NCBI GenBank assembly: GCA_045863195.1
Contig: BTUI01000015.1
Coordinates: forward strand, 1 to 64,000
DNA length: 64,000 nt
DNA from: W-Chloroflexi-9 sp045863195
GTDB lineage: Bacteria > Chloroflexota > Dehalococcoidia > UBA2979
Direction: 5' to 3'
Made by a program: the position numbers and the translations under genes. Below, in pieces: positions 26,310-34,662 of the stretch. Under the pieces are notes generated by a model. The model was given only the letters and a program-made list of their open reading frames with translations, made no database searches and had not been told where the DNA came from. Position 1 is the first letter of the stretch, and each line of letters begins with the position of its first letter.

Positions 26310-29303
26310 TCAGTCGCGCCGGAGCGCCTCGGCGAGCAGTTCGACGAGGTGGCGCGGGCGCCGGCCGCTGAGGTGTTCGATCTGCTGGCGGCAGGAGACG
26401 CCCGTGACAAGCACCTCCGTGCCCGGGGCGGCGGCGTGGATCGCCGGGAGGAGGCTGCGCTCGGCCATCGCTCGCGACACGTCATAATGTTCGGCCTCGA
26501 ACCCGAACGAGCCGGCCATGCCGCAGCAGGCGGAGTCCACGAGGGCCGTCGCGAGCCCCGGGACCAGGCCGAGCGCGGTGATCGACGGCTCCATGCCAGG
26601 CCCGGCCTTCTGGTGGCAGTGGCCGTGCAGCAGGGCGCTGCGCTGGAGCGCCTCGAACCGCTCGGCGATGGCCGGGTCCTCGGCGGCCACGCGCGCGACG
26701 AGTTCATCGAGCAGCACGGCGGCGGAGGCGACGCGCTCCGTCCGCTCGCCGGGGAGCAGGTCCAGGTACTCGTCACGCAGGGTCAGGAGGCAGGACGGCT
26801 CCAGCCCCACGATCGGCACGCCTCGCTCCGCGTAGGGGGCGAGGCGGTCGATGTTGCGACGCGCCCAGGTGCGGGCGGTGCCCAGTTGCCCCTTCGAGAT
26901 GAGCGGACGGCCGCAGCAGCCGAGGCGCGGCACCACGGTGACGGCGTAGCCGAGGGCGTTGAGGACGGCGACCGCCGCCTGACCGGCCTGCGGGTAGATC
27001 GCGTCCGTGAACGTGTCGACGAAGAACACGACCTCACCCCTCGGGGCGGGCTCCATCTGCCCCCGGGTCGCGAACCAGCGACGGAAGGAGCGGGCGGCGA
27101 GGCGCGGTAGGGGCCGCTCCCGGTGGATGCCCAGCATGCCGTGCATCGCCTCGCGCACCGGGCGGAGCGAGGCGAGGAGGTTCAGCACCGCGACGCCCGG
27201 CCCGAGTGCGGTGGCGAGGCGAGTGAGGGGCCCAATGCGTCCGAAGAGGCGGTCGCGGAACGGCAGCCCGTGCGCCTCGTGCCGAAGCGTGAGCACCTCG
27301 TACTTGAGTTTCGCGAGGTCCACGCCGGAGGGGCATTCGGACTTGCACGCCTTACATTCCACGCACAGGTCCAGCGCTTCCGCGATGCGGTCGCCGGTCA
27401 ATTCCTCGAACGGGAGCGCGCCGTTCAGCGCCTGCCGCAGCAGGTTGGCGCGCCCGCGCGTCGAATGCTCCTCGTCGCGCGTGACCATGTAGGAGGGGCA
27501 CATCGCGCCGGTGTCCTTCAGGCAGGCGCCCTGCCCGTTGCACTGCTCCGCGGCGCGCGCGAGGCCGCCCTCCTGCTGCCAGGAGAAGTGCGTCTCGGTG
27601 TGTGCGTTCCGCGTCCACGGGGAGAGGCGCAGGTGGTCGTTGAAGGCGGGCGTGTCGAGGATCTTGCCCGGGTTCAGCACGCCCTCCGGGTCGAACGCGC
27701 GCTTCACCTCGCGGAACGCCTCGGTCAGGCGGGGCCCGAACATGCGCTCCGTGAACACGCCGCGGAGGATGCCGTCGCCGTGCTCGCCGGAGAGGCTGCC
27801 GCCGAACTCGAGGACGAGGTCGGCCACCTCCGACGCGATCGCCTCGATCGTCTCCAGCCCGGCCGACTGCTTGATGTTCACCAGCGGCCGCAGGTGCAGG
27901 CACCCCTCCGATGCGTGCCCGTAATGCGCCACGCTCGTCCCGTGTCGCTCGGCGAGCGCATCGAACCGCTCCACGAACTCACCGAGGCGTTCCGGCGGGA
28001 CGGCGGCGTCTTCCACGAACGCGATCGGCTTTGCGTCTCCGCGGACGCTCATCAGCAGCCCCAGGCCTGCCTCGCGCATCCGCCAGACGCGCGCCTGCCC
28101 CACGGTGTCGGTGATGAGCACGGAGGCGTACGCGCCACCGGGCCCGACGAGGTCGGCGGCGACGGCCTCGAGGCGCGCGCGCACCTCCTCGACGGTCTCG
28201 CCCTCGCACTCCACGAGGAGCAGCGCGCCCGCATCGCCCTGCACGAAGTCCGCGAGTGAGGCGTAGCCGAGGTTCGCGCGGCAGCGCTCGATGATCACGG
28301 CGTCCACGAGTTCGACCGCTGCGGGGTGGTGGCGCAGCGCGGCGGGCGTGGCGTGGCAGGCCGCCGGGACGCTGTCGTAGTGCAGGGCGACCACGCCCTT
28401 CGCCGCCGGGATCGGCACCAGGCGCACGGTCGCCTCCACGACGGTCGCGAGTGTCCCCTCGGAACCGACGATGAGGCGGCTGAGGTCCATCACCGACGGG
28501 TCGCCGAACGCGTCCAGGTTGTAGCCGGAGACGCGGCGCGGGATGTCTGGCATTCGCGCCGCGATCTCGTCGCGGTACTCCGTCGTCACGCGGCGCACGG
28601 CGCGGTAGACCTCGCCCTCCAGCGTGGGATCGGCGAGGCGTTCGGCGAGGGCGGCGTCGCGGACCGGCTCGAAGCGGGCCAGGGAGCCGTCCGCGAGCAC
28701 GACATCGAGCGAGATGACCTGGTCCAGCGTCTTGCCGTGGATCACGGAGTGCGCGCCGCACGAGTTGTTACCGATGCCGCCGCCGATGGTCGCGCGGTTC
28801 CGCGTCGACGGGTCAACGGGGTAGAGGAGGCCGTGCGGACGCGCGGCGCGGCTGATCGCATCGAGTACCGCGCCGGGCTGCACGCGCGCCGTGCGCGCCT
28901 CGCCGTCGATCTCCAGCACTCGGTTCAGGTGGCGGCTGAAGTCGAGGACGATGGCGTGGTTCACGCCCTGCCCGGCGAGGCTTGTCCCGGCGCCCCTCGG
29001 CAGCAGCGGGATGCCGCGGGCGCGGGCGATGCGCGTCGCGTGTTGCACATCCGCGGCGGAGCGCGGGAAGACCACCGCGACGGGCTCCATCTCGTAGATC
29101 GACGCGTCGGTCGCATAGAGCAGGCGCGATGCGCGCTCGATCAGGACGTCGGAGCGCCCGCCCTCCAGCCCCGCGCCGAGGTCGTCGGCGAGCGACTCGA
29201 GGCCCGCGGCCGGGCCGTGTAACAGCGCCAGCGCGCGGTGCACGCTCTCCTGGGTCGGCGGTGTGCGCCCGTCGAGGACGGGGCGATGCGCGGCGGTGGT
29301 CAT
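26310..29303 (-). CDS. FAD-linked oxidase fused to Fe-S/CCG domains (D-lactate/2-hydroxyacid dehydrogenase type)
   Basis: 997 residues, like other GlcD-GlcF-type fusions. The PCMH FAD domain (about 60-290) contains PRSAADVQHATRIARARGIP and PRGAGTSLAGQG, followed by the FAD-oxidase C domain to about 560. Two 4Fe-4S motifs follow: CNGQGACLKDTGAMCPS (near 588) and CVECKACKSECP (near 644). Two CCG domains follow, with GCCGRP near 796 and CCGMAGSFGFE near 925. It would oxidise a D-2-hydroxyacid such as D-lactate, glycolate or 2-hydroxyglutarate and pass electrons to quinone; the substrate is not fixed by sequence. It follows the VOC gene by 37 bases. Confidence 0.9.
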   Translation of the reverse strand: MTTAAHRPVLDGRTPPTQESVHRALALLHGPAAGLESLADDLGAGLEGGRSDVLIERASRLLYATDASIYEMEPVAVVFPRSAADVQHATRIARARGIPLLPRGAGTSLAGQGVNHAIVLDFSRHLNRVLEIDGEARTARVQPGAVLDAISRAARPHGLLYPVDPSTRNRATIGGGIGNNSCGAHSVIHGKTLDQVISLDVVLADGSLARFEPVRDAALAERLADPTLEGEVYRAVRRVTTEYRDEIAARMPDIPRRVSGYNLDAFGDPSVMDLSRLIVGSEGTLATVVEATVRLVPIPAAKGVVALHYDSVPAACHATPAALRHHPAAVELVDAVIIERCRANLGYASLADFVQGDAGALLLVECEGETVEEVRARLEAVAADLVGPGGAYASVLITDTVGQARVWRMREAGLGLLMSVRGDAKPIAFVEDAAVPPERLGEFVERFDALAERHGTSVAHYGHASEGCLHLRPLVNIKQSAGLETIEAIASEVADLVLEFGGSLSGEHGDGILRGVFTERMFGPRLTEAFREVKRAFDPEGVLNPGKILDTPAFNDHLRLSPWTRNAHTETHFSWQQEGGLARAAEQCNGQGACLKDTGAMCPSYMVTRDEEHSTRGRANLLRQALNGALPFEELTGDRIAEALDLCVECKACKSECPSGVDLAKLKYEVLTLRHEAHGLPFRDRLFGRIGPLTRLATALGPGVAVLNLLASLRPVREAMHGMLGIHRERPLPRLAARSFRRWFATRGQMEPAPRGEVVFFVDTFTDAIYPQAGQAAVAVLNALGYAVTVVPRLGCCGRPLISKGQLGTARTWARRNIDRLAPYAERGVPIVGLEPSCLLTLRDEYLDLLPGERTERVASAAVLLDELVARVAAEDPAIAERFEALQRSALLHGHCHQKAGPGMEPSITALGLVPGLATALVDSACCGMAGSFGFEAEHYDVSRAMAERSLLPAIHAAAPGTEVLVTGVSCRQQIEHLSGRRPRHLVELLAEALRRD

Positions 29304-29340
29304 GCCGGCGAGCGTAGCACCGGGCGTTGTGCCGGGCGGC

Positions 29341-29703
29341 CTAGAACTGGTCGAAGAGGAGGAGGTTGCCGTCCGGGTCCTCGAGCGTGAAGTGCGCGGG
29401 GCCGGTGTCCGGGTCTTCCACCGGCATCTGGTCGGGCGGCTGGCTGTACTGCAGCGCCACGTCGATGTCGCGGTCCACGAGGTGCCGCTGGAGGGCGCGT
29501 ACGTCCGGCGGGTTGAAGGTGATGATGTTGCCCTCGAACATCCCGCGGAACAGCCCGATGAGCGCGGCGCCGTTCTGGAGCATCAGCCAGCCTTCATCGG
29601 CGTCTCCGTCGATCACCTCGAAGCCCAGCGCCTCGTAGAAGGCGCGTGAGGTGGCGATGTCACGCACCGATAGGCTGATGGAGAACGGGCCCAGGTCCGG
29701 CAT
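29341..29703 (-). CDS. VOC/glyoxalase-superfamily protein
   Basis: 120 residues forming one VOC module of paired beta-alpha-beta-beta-beta units. It starts FSISLSVRDIATSRAFYEAL and ends FTLEDPDGNLLLFDQF. Classic metal ligands are only partly recognisable, so it may be an enzyme or a binding protein. A strong SD (GGAGGAG) lies 7 to 8 bases before the ATG at 29703. Upstream lies a 480-base structured leader including the GEMM-like element, making this the first gene of a possible riboswitch-controlled operon with the FAD/Fe-S oxidase. Confidence 0.85.
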   Translation of the reverse strand: MPDLGPFSISLSVRDIATSRAFYEALGFEVIDGDADEGWLMLQNGAALIGLFRGMFEGNIITFNPPDVRALQRHLVDRDIDVALQYSQPPDQMPVEDPDTGPAHFTLEDPDGNLLLFDQF

Positions 29704-29845
29704 GCAGTCGCTCCTCCCGCATCAGCGCGTGGGCGGAGGCTAGAGAGCGCGCCGGGCGAGCGCAACGCAGGAGGTTGGCCAGAGGGCCCGCGCGTGTCGG
29801 CGAAGCGGGGTGCCGCGCCCACCAACAGGTGGCACGGCGGACGCG

Positions 29846-29922
29846 ACACCCCGGCGCGCCGAAACACGCACGGGCCACTCCGGCTCACCGGGTGGCCCGT
29901 AGCGGCTGGCACGCCGGGGTGT
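29846..29922 (-). other. Two-tier inverted repeat (long bulged hairpin)
   Basis: Outer arms ACACCCCGGCG (29846-29856) and CGCCGGGGTGT (29912-29922) are perfect 11-base inverted copies. Nested inside, ACGGGCCACTC (29870-29880) pairs with GGGTGGCCCGT (29890-29900) with one G-U, leaving a 9-base loop. It lies just 3' of the GEMM-like element on the minus strand, where an expression platform would be, but no U tract follows. Confidence 0.55.
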
Positions 29923-29949
29923 GAGTGCAGACACACCTCGGGCGGTGGC

Positions 29950-30055
29950 CCTCGCTTCGGCAGGCCGGCGACCGTGCCCTCGCGCGGAGGGGGTAGGCCC
30001 GTGCCTTTGCGGCCCCGCCTTTCGACGGGTGTGCCGTTTGTCGGTGAGCGCCTGG
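29950..30055 (-). promoter_or_regulatory. Diverged c-di-GMP-I (GEMM-I)-like riboswitch candidate
   Basis: Read on the minus strand, elements occur in GEMM-I order. CGGCA (30036-30032) pairs with TGCCG (29962-29958) as closing helix. CCCGTC-GAAA-GGCGGG (30029-30014) forms a GNRA-capped stem. CCGCAAAGGC and then ACGGGCCTACC follow, then a CCCTC/GAGGG hairpin, and finally GCCGGCCTGCCGAAG. The family consensus has GGCAAACC, GGGACGCAAAGCC, GGCCTA and GCCGGGTTGCCGA at these places. The differences include A to C and C to G in the GACGCAAAGCC block, which together can form an extra base pair, so the ligand may differ or the element may be decayed. Confidence 0.5.
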
Positions 30056-30125
30056 CTCGCCATCAGTATCGGCAGCGCTCGGCGCGTCTGAAGGGGCGGC
30101 GCACCACTTCTTCGGGGGAATGTGG

Positions 30126-30162
30126 CTCGGCCCCGTCCCGCGGGTCGCGAGACGGGGCCGAG
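30126..30162 (-). terminator. Strong hairpin terminator after the MMPL exporter
   Basis: A perfect 12-base stem CTCGGCCCCGTC/GACGGGGCCGAG encloses a 13-base loop, 24 bases past the stop at 30187. It should end the tetR-mmpL transcript and insulate the downstream structured leader. Confidence 0.7.
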
Positions 30163-30186
30163 GGTGATGCGCGGTGTCGCGGGCGG

Positions 30187-32400
30187 CTACTTCCCGGCGA
30201 CCTCCGAGGCGAGCGCGGAGACCGGCTCCTTCTCCACGCGCAGGTCGGGCAGCCACTTCAGCCAAGACGGCATGTACCAGTTCACGTCGCCCAGCAGCCG
30301 CATCGTCGCGGGCACGAGGATCGTGCGGACGATGGTGGCGTCCAGGAAGACCGAGACGGCGAGGCCGACACCGATCTGCTGGAACATCACCAGATCGCCC
30401 AGGGCAAACCCGCTGAACACCGCGACCATGATGGCGGCAGCGCCGGTGATGATGTTCGCCGTGGTGCGGAGGCCAAAGGCGACCGATCCGGCGTTGTCCG
30501 CAGTCTCATCGAACCGCTCACGGATCCGGCTCAGCAGGAAGATGTGGTAGTCCATCGACAGGCCGAACAGGATCGTGAACATGAACAGCGGCAGCCACGC
30601 CTCGATGGCGTCGACCGTCTGGAAGCCGAGCAGGTCGGCACCCCAGCCCCACTGGAAGATCGCGACGATCACGCCGTAGGACGCGCCCACGGAGAGCAGG
30701 TTCATCACGATCGACTTCAGCGGCACCACCAGGGACCGGAAGATCAGCGTCAGCAGCAGGAACGAGAACCCGAGGACGAACGCGAACACCACCGGCGTGT
30801 AATCCCCGACGAGGTCGAAGAAGTCCGAGTTGCCCGCCGTGGGGCCACCCACGTACACCTGTGCCCCCACACTGCCGAAGGCGGCGGGCACGAACTCGGT
30901 GCGGATGCGCTTCATCGCCTCGATCGCCTGGTCGCTCGCGGTGTCGCCGGGGACGGCGACGCTGACGACGGCGATGTCCATGTTCGGGCTGATGACCGTG
31001 TCGTTGACCAGCGCGTAGGTGGGGTCGCCGCCGACCGCCTCCCGGAAGGAGGCGATCGCCTCCTGGACGGCCGGTGCCGTCACGTCCGTGGCGGTGATGA
31101 CCACCTCCGCCGGCTGCGCCTGCCCGGCCAGGAACTCCCGGTCGAGGATCTCGAACGCTCGGCGGGAGTTGTACTCCTCGGGCAGGGAGGCCGCTCCGGA
31201 CGCGCCGAGGTTGATGGAGAAGTAGGGGATCGTGAGGACGATCAGGAAGGTCGCGGAGCCCAGCGCCATCGGCAGCGGGTGCGCCATGACGAAGCGGGCC
31301 GCGCCGGCCCAGAAGCCGGTGTCGTCGTCCAGGCCGCCCTTCTTGATGAACGGCAGGGCCAGCCGGTTGATCTTGTCGCCCAGCACCGCCAGCAGCGCCG
31401 GGAGCAGCGTCAGCGACCCGAGGACCGCGAGGATCACGACGATGCTCGCACCCACGCCGAAGCCCTGGAAGATCGAGGTGGGGACGATGAACATCCCCAT
31501 CAGGGCGATGACTACCGTGCCGCCGGAGAAGAAAACGGCGCGGCTCGCGGTGTCGCCAGCGATGCCGATCGACTCGATGACGTCGTGCCCCTGCCGGCGC
31601 TGCTCGCGGAACCGCGCGATCACCAGCAGCGCGTAGTCGATGCCGACCGCCAGGCCGATCATCAGCGTCACGTTCGGGACGAACGCGGACATGGTCCACA
31701 CGTTGTTGATCAACTGGTTGAGGCCGAACGCGATCCCGATCGCCATGAAGGCGATGCCCAGCGGGACGACCGCCGAGACGGCGGTGCCGAAGACCAGCAG
31801 CAACACGACCATGGCGATCGGCAGGCCGATCGTCAGTTCGGAGCCCAGGTCTTCCTCGGCCGCGCGGTTGAAGTCGTGGTTGAAGGAGGCGAAGCCACCG
31901 TACAGCACCTCGAAGCCGCTGCCCTCGCGGGCGGCCACGGCCTCCTCCAGCACCTTCAGCGCCTCGGGCGCCGTGTCCACGTCCGCGTTGAGGAGGACGG
32001 GGACCAGGGTGATCTTGCGGTCAGTGGAGACGAGCGCCTCGGCGCCGGTCTCGTAATAGGTGAAGGATTGGTCAGCGACGACGGCTTCCGGGTGGGAGCG
32101 CAGCTCGCCGATTAGTTCGGCCACGAACTGCTGGAAGGCGGGGTCGTCCACGGTGAGCGTCTCAGACTGGACGATCACCTGCTCGTAGAGCGGGTCCGTG
32201 CCCCGGAACGAACGCAGCAGCTCGCGCGCCGTCTGTGACTCGGGCTCGTTCGTGAACTCGATGTCGGTGGTGTAGGCGCCGCCGAGCGCGTTCCCGGCGG
32301 TGGAGACGCCGACGAGCATCGCGAGCCAGATGCCAATGACGATCCAGCGGTGTCGCGCACTCCAGGTGGAGAGGCGGCCCGTAAAGCCGAGCCTAGACAT
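30187..32400 (-). CDS. MMPL/RND-family exporter
   Basis: 737 residues from ATG 32400 (GGAAGGA upstream; longer in-frame starts lie inside tetR). The protein opens ARHRWIVIGIWLAMLVGVS. It has two large extracytoplasmic loops and about twelve membrane helices. Typical MMPL motifs include GIDYALLVIARFREQRRQG in the first bundle and LFGLSMDYHIFLLSRIRER in the second, each carrying the D-Y pair of the proton relay. It would export lipids or drugs using proton motive force. The start overlaps the tetR stop by 8 bases, so translation is coupled and the TetR protein is its probable repressor. Confidence 0.92.
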   Translation of the reverse strand: MSRLGFTGRLSTWSARHRWIVIGIWLAMLVGVSTAGNALGGAYTTDIEFTNEPESQTARELLRSFRGTDPLYEQVIVQSETLTVDDPAFQQFVAELIGELRSHPEAVVADQSFTYYETGAEALVSTDRKITLVPVLLNADVDTAPEALKVLEEAVAAREGSGFEVLYGGFASFNHDFNRAAEEDLGSELTIGLPIAMVVLLLVFGTAVSAVVPLGIAFMAIGIAFGLNQLINNVWTMSAFVPNVTLMIGLAVGIDYALLVIARFREQRRQGHDVIESIGIAGDTASRAVFFSGGTVVIALMGMFIVPTSIFQGFGVGASIVVILAVLGSLTLLPALLAVLGDKINRLALPFIKKGGLDDDTGFWAGAARFVMAHPLPMALGSATFLIVLTIPYFSINLGASGAASLPEEYNSRRAFEILDREFLAGQAQPAEVVITATDVTAPAVQEAIASFREAVGGDPTYALVNDTVISPNMDIAVVSVAVPGDTASDQAIEAMKRIRTEFVPAAFGSVGAQVYVGGPTAGNSDFFDLVGDYTPVVFAFVLGFSFLLLTLIFRSLVVPLKSIVMNLLSVGASYGVIVAIFQWGWGADLLGFQTVDAIEAWLPLFMFTILFGLSMDYHIFLLSRIRERFDETADNAGSVAFGLRTTANIITGAAAIMVAVFSGFALGDLVMFQQIGVGLAVSVFLDATIVRTILVPATMRLLGDVNWYMPSWLKWLPDLRVEKEPVSALASEVAGK

Positions 32401-33043
32401 CCGTATGTCCTTCCGATGATGTGAGTGTGGTGGGATCAACGCGGAAGAGCGGGAGGACGAGCTCCAGGAGCACGCCCCACGCCCCCTCCACATCGAGCGC
32501 GGACTGCATCGGCACGCTGAGCGTCCCGATGCCGGAGCCGACGGTGTGGAAGAACGTGGCGACCTGGACGGGGTCGAGCCCGTCCTCGACCTCGCCACGC
32601 TGCTGCGCCGCCTCCACCAGGCCGGCCATCACCTGGATGGACTCCTGGAGCGAGGCGACCAGGCGGTCGCGAAGTTCCGGCTCTCGCCACGCCGCGAGGT
32701 ATGACTCAAGGCGGAGGACCGCCTCCTCGTGCGCGTTGCCGGATGTGAAGTGCGCGCGGGTCTCCTCGCCGAGTTGGAGGAGGGCGCGCGCCGGGCTGTC
32801 GTGTTCGCTCCCGAGGGAACGCCAGCGGTCGGCGTCCGCGTGGAAGCAGTCCAGGGCGACCTCCGCGATGAGGTCGGCCTTGCCCGGGAAGTACCGGTAG
32901 ATGCTGCCGGCGGCTACGCCGGCCTCGGCCGCGATGTCGTTGATGGTGGCAGCGGCGTATCCCTTCTCGATGAACACCGTGCGCGCGGCCGCCAGGATCT
33001 CCTGCCGGCGTTCCTCCAGGTAGCGGTCGCTGACCCTGGCCAC
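32393..33043 (-). CDS. TetR-family repressor of the MMPL exporter
   Basis: 216 residues from a GTG at 33043 with GAAGGAG 8 bases upstream. The N-terminal HTH is textbook TetR: RQEILAAARTVFIEKGYAAATINDIAAEAGVA, given here only by its edges, then GSIYRYFPGKADLI. The C-terminal ligand-binding half is divergent, as expected. It is the first gene of a two-gene operon with the exporter. A tandem palindromic operator lies 32-72 bases upstream, consistent with autorepression relieved by an exporter substrate. Confidence 0.9.
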   Translation of the reverse strand: MARVSDRYLEERRQEILAAARTVFIEKGYAAATINDIAAEAGVAAGSIYRYFPGKADLIAEVALDCFHADADRWRSLGSEHDSPARALLQLGEETRAHFTSGNAHEEAVLRLESYLAAWREPELRDRLVASLQESIQVMAGLVEAAQQRGEVEDGLDPVQVATFFHTVGSGIGTLSVPMQSALDVEGAWGVLLELVLPLFRVDPTTLTSSEGHTDV

Positions 33044-33075
33044 GGTTGGTCTCCTTCGGGGAACGGGCGACGAAT

Positions 33076-33115
33076 GAGTGAACGTCCGTTCATCGGAGTG
33101 AACGTTCGCTCATCG
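33076..33115 (-). promoter_or_regulatory. Tandem TetR operator: two contiguous 20-bp palindromic repeats
   Basis: GAGTGAACGTCCGTTCATCG (33076-33095) is immediately followed by a copy differing at two positions (33096-33115). The first contains the perfect palindrome TGAACG-TC-CGTTCA (33079-33092); the second contains GAACGTTC within a 16-base near-palindrome. The 20-base period places two repressor dimers on similar faces of the helix. Confidence 0.75.
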
Positions 33116-33175
33116 AAACGTTGGCGTCAAGGGGTGCTCGCGAGATTTGTTCGCGCGCACTCGGCGCGGCGAAGG

Positions 33176-34543
33176 CTAGGAGGCGGCCTCGGCGTCCGGG
33201 TCGAGGTACGGCATGAGCGCGGCGAGGAGGTCCGTCTCCGAGTCGAGCGACCGCCCGAGGCCGGACAGCAGGCCCATCACGCGCGCGATCAGGATCACGT
33301 CGCCCGGCACGTCCACCAGCGGGTTCGCGCGGAGCACCTTGCCGAGGCGCTGGTTGATCTCCGCCATCAGGGCCTGGTCCGCGTACGCCTTGCCGGAGCG
33401 GATGACATCGCCCAGGAACGCCTCGCCGAGGGCGGTGTAGGTCTCCACGCTCTCCTCGCGGGTGCGGAAGCCCATGTCCGTCATGGTGGAGGTGATGAGT
33501 TCGGGCTGCTCCGCGATGATCGCGCTAGTGAGGACGATCATCTGCTGGCGGAAGTCGTCCGGGATGCGCTTGGTCAGCCCGAAGTCGACCAGGCCGATCT
33601 TCGTCTTGCCGCCCGGGGTCGCCGGCGGGAGGACGAACAGGTTCCCCGGGTGGGGGTCGGCGTGGAACATCCCGTGCGTCAGGATCATCGTGTTGAACAG
33701 GTCGATGAGCGTGTTCGCGACGTCCGAGGTGCGCACGCCGGCCGCTTCCAGCGCGGGGATGTCCGTGATCTTGATGCCGTCCAGGTAGTCCATCGTCAGC
33801 ACGCGCCGGGTGCTCAGGTTCCAGTAGATGCCCGGGATCTGGACGTCGTCACGGTCGCTCAGGATGCGCGCGAGTTCCTCGGCGGCGCGGCCCTCGTGGA
33901 CGAAGTTCACCTCGTCCGGCGCGTTCCGCTGCATCTCCTGGGCGATCGGGCGGAAGTCGATCACCGTCTCCAGCCGCGCCCACAGGTGGGTGAGCAGGTC
34001 GATGATCTCCAGGTCCCACTTCACGATCTTGTCGATGCCGGGGTACTGCACCTTCACCGCCACGGGCGTGCCGTCATGCAGCCGCGCGCGGTAGACCTGC
34101 GCGAGCGAGGCGGCGGCGATGGGCGTGGTGTCGAACTCCGCGAAGAGCGTGTCCACCGAGCCGGCGAGCTCATCCTCGATCAGCGGTCGCATCTCCGACC
34201 ACGGGCGCGGCGGGACGCGGTCGTGGACAAGCGAGAGCGTGCGCACGTACTCATCCATCAGGATGTCGGCGCGGCTGCCGAGGAACTGGCAGGTCTTGAT
34301 GATGAGCCCCTGCTGACGCACGGCGCGGCGGACGATCGCCTCGGCTGCCTGCACGTGGAACCGGTGCGTCGCCTCGGCGGTGCGTTCGAGGCCGAAGAAC
34401 CGCCGCTTCAGGCGGAGGATGCGCCAGTCCAGCCAGAGCCGCGCCACGGTCGCCGTGAGCGGGACGAGGCGACGGAGCCGGCCATACGGTGGGCGGGCGC
34501 TGGTCGGCTGGAAGACGACGGGCAGGCGGGTGATCGACGGCAC
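33176..34543 (-). CDS. ABC1/UbiB-family atypical kinase
   Basis: 455 residues from a GTG at 34543 (AGG 7 to 8 bases upstream). The ABC1 fold is clear: the Ala-rich nucleotide loop AAASLAQVYRA (near 146), invariant Lys in VAVKVQYPG, catalytic HADPHPGNLF (near 299) and metal-binding VDFGL (near 321). The family KxGQ motif reads KTCQ here (near 84), replacing the usually invariant Gly by Cys. Relatives support ubiquinone or lipid metabolism as ATPases rather than classical kinases. The partner is unknown. Confidence 0.88.
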   Translation of the reverse strand: MPSITRLPVVFQPTSARPPYGRLRRLVPLTATVARLWLDWRILRLKRRFFGLERTAEATHRFHVQAAEAIVRRAVRQQGLIIKTCQFLGSRADILMDEYVRTLSLVHDRVPPRPWSEMRPLIEDELAGSVDTLFAEFDTTPIAAASLAQVYRARLHDGTPVAVKVQYPGIDKIVKWDLEIIDLLTHLWARLETVIDFRPIAQEMQRNAPDEVNFVHEGRAAEELARILSDRDDVQIPGIYWNLSTRRVLTMDYLDGIKITDIPALEAAGVRTSDVANTLIDLFNTMILTHGMFHADPHPGNLFVLPPATPGGKTKIGLVDFGLTKRIPDDFRQQMIVLTSAIIAEQPELITSTMTDMGFRTREESVETYTALGEAFLGDVIRSGKAYADQALMAEINQRLGKVLRANPLVDVPGDVILIARVMGLLSGLGRSLDSETDLLAALMPYLDPDAEAAS

Positions 34544-34662
34544 GGGGCAACCTCGCTTGTGCGGTGCTTCACGATCCACGATATCGGGCGAGGCGGGCGT
34601 GTCCAGCGCGGCGGCGTTACATCTCCGGTCGACAGCAGGGGCGCGTCCGATAGTCTGGGATC

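Larger units (their letters stand above)
29704..30186. other. Long structured intergenic region upstream of the VOC gene
   Basis: No convincing protein gene is found in these 483 bases; short frames here have Arg/Pro-rich shadow composition. On the minus strand it holds, in order of transcription, the exporter's terminator hairpin, a GEMM-I-like element (about 29950-30055), a large two-part inverted repeat (29846-29922) and the VOC SD. The region is more structured than the other spacers of this window. Confidence 0.6.

Noticed and set aside
29740..30063. A 107-codon minus-strand frame in the 480-base spacer
   Set aside because: It has Arg/Pro/Ala-rich sequence without a ribosome site and overlaps the GEMM-like RNA element, so RNA structure explains it better.
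29704..30186. RNase P RNA, tmRNA or SRP RNA in the long spacer
   Set aside because: None of the universally conserved blocks of these RNAs (for example the GGAAAGTCC-type P4 strand) is present on either strand.
29794..32115. A 773-codon plus-strand frame across the structured spacer and the exporter
   Set aside because: It is antisense to the MMPL exporter, whose motifs are unambiguous, and its composition is Arg/Asp/Gln-rich shadow sequence.
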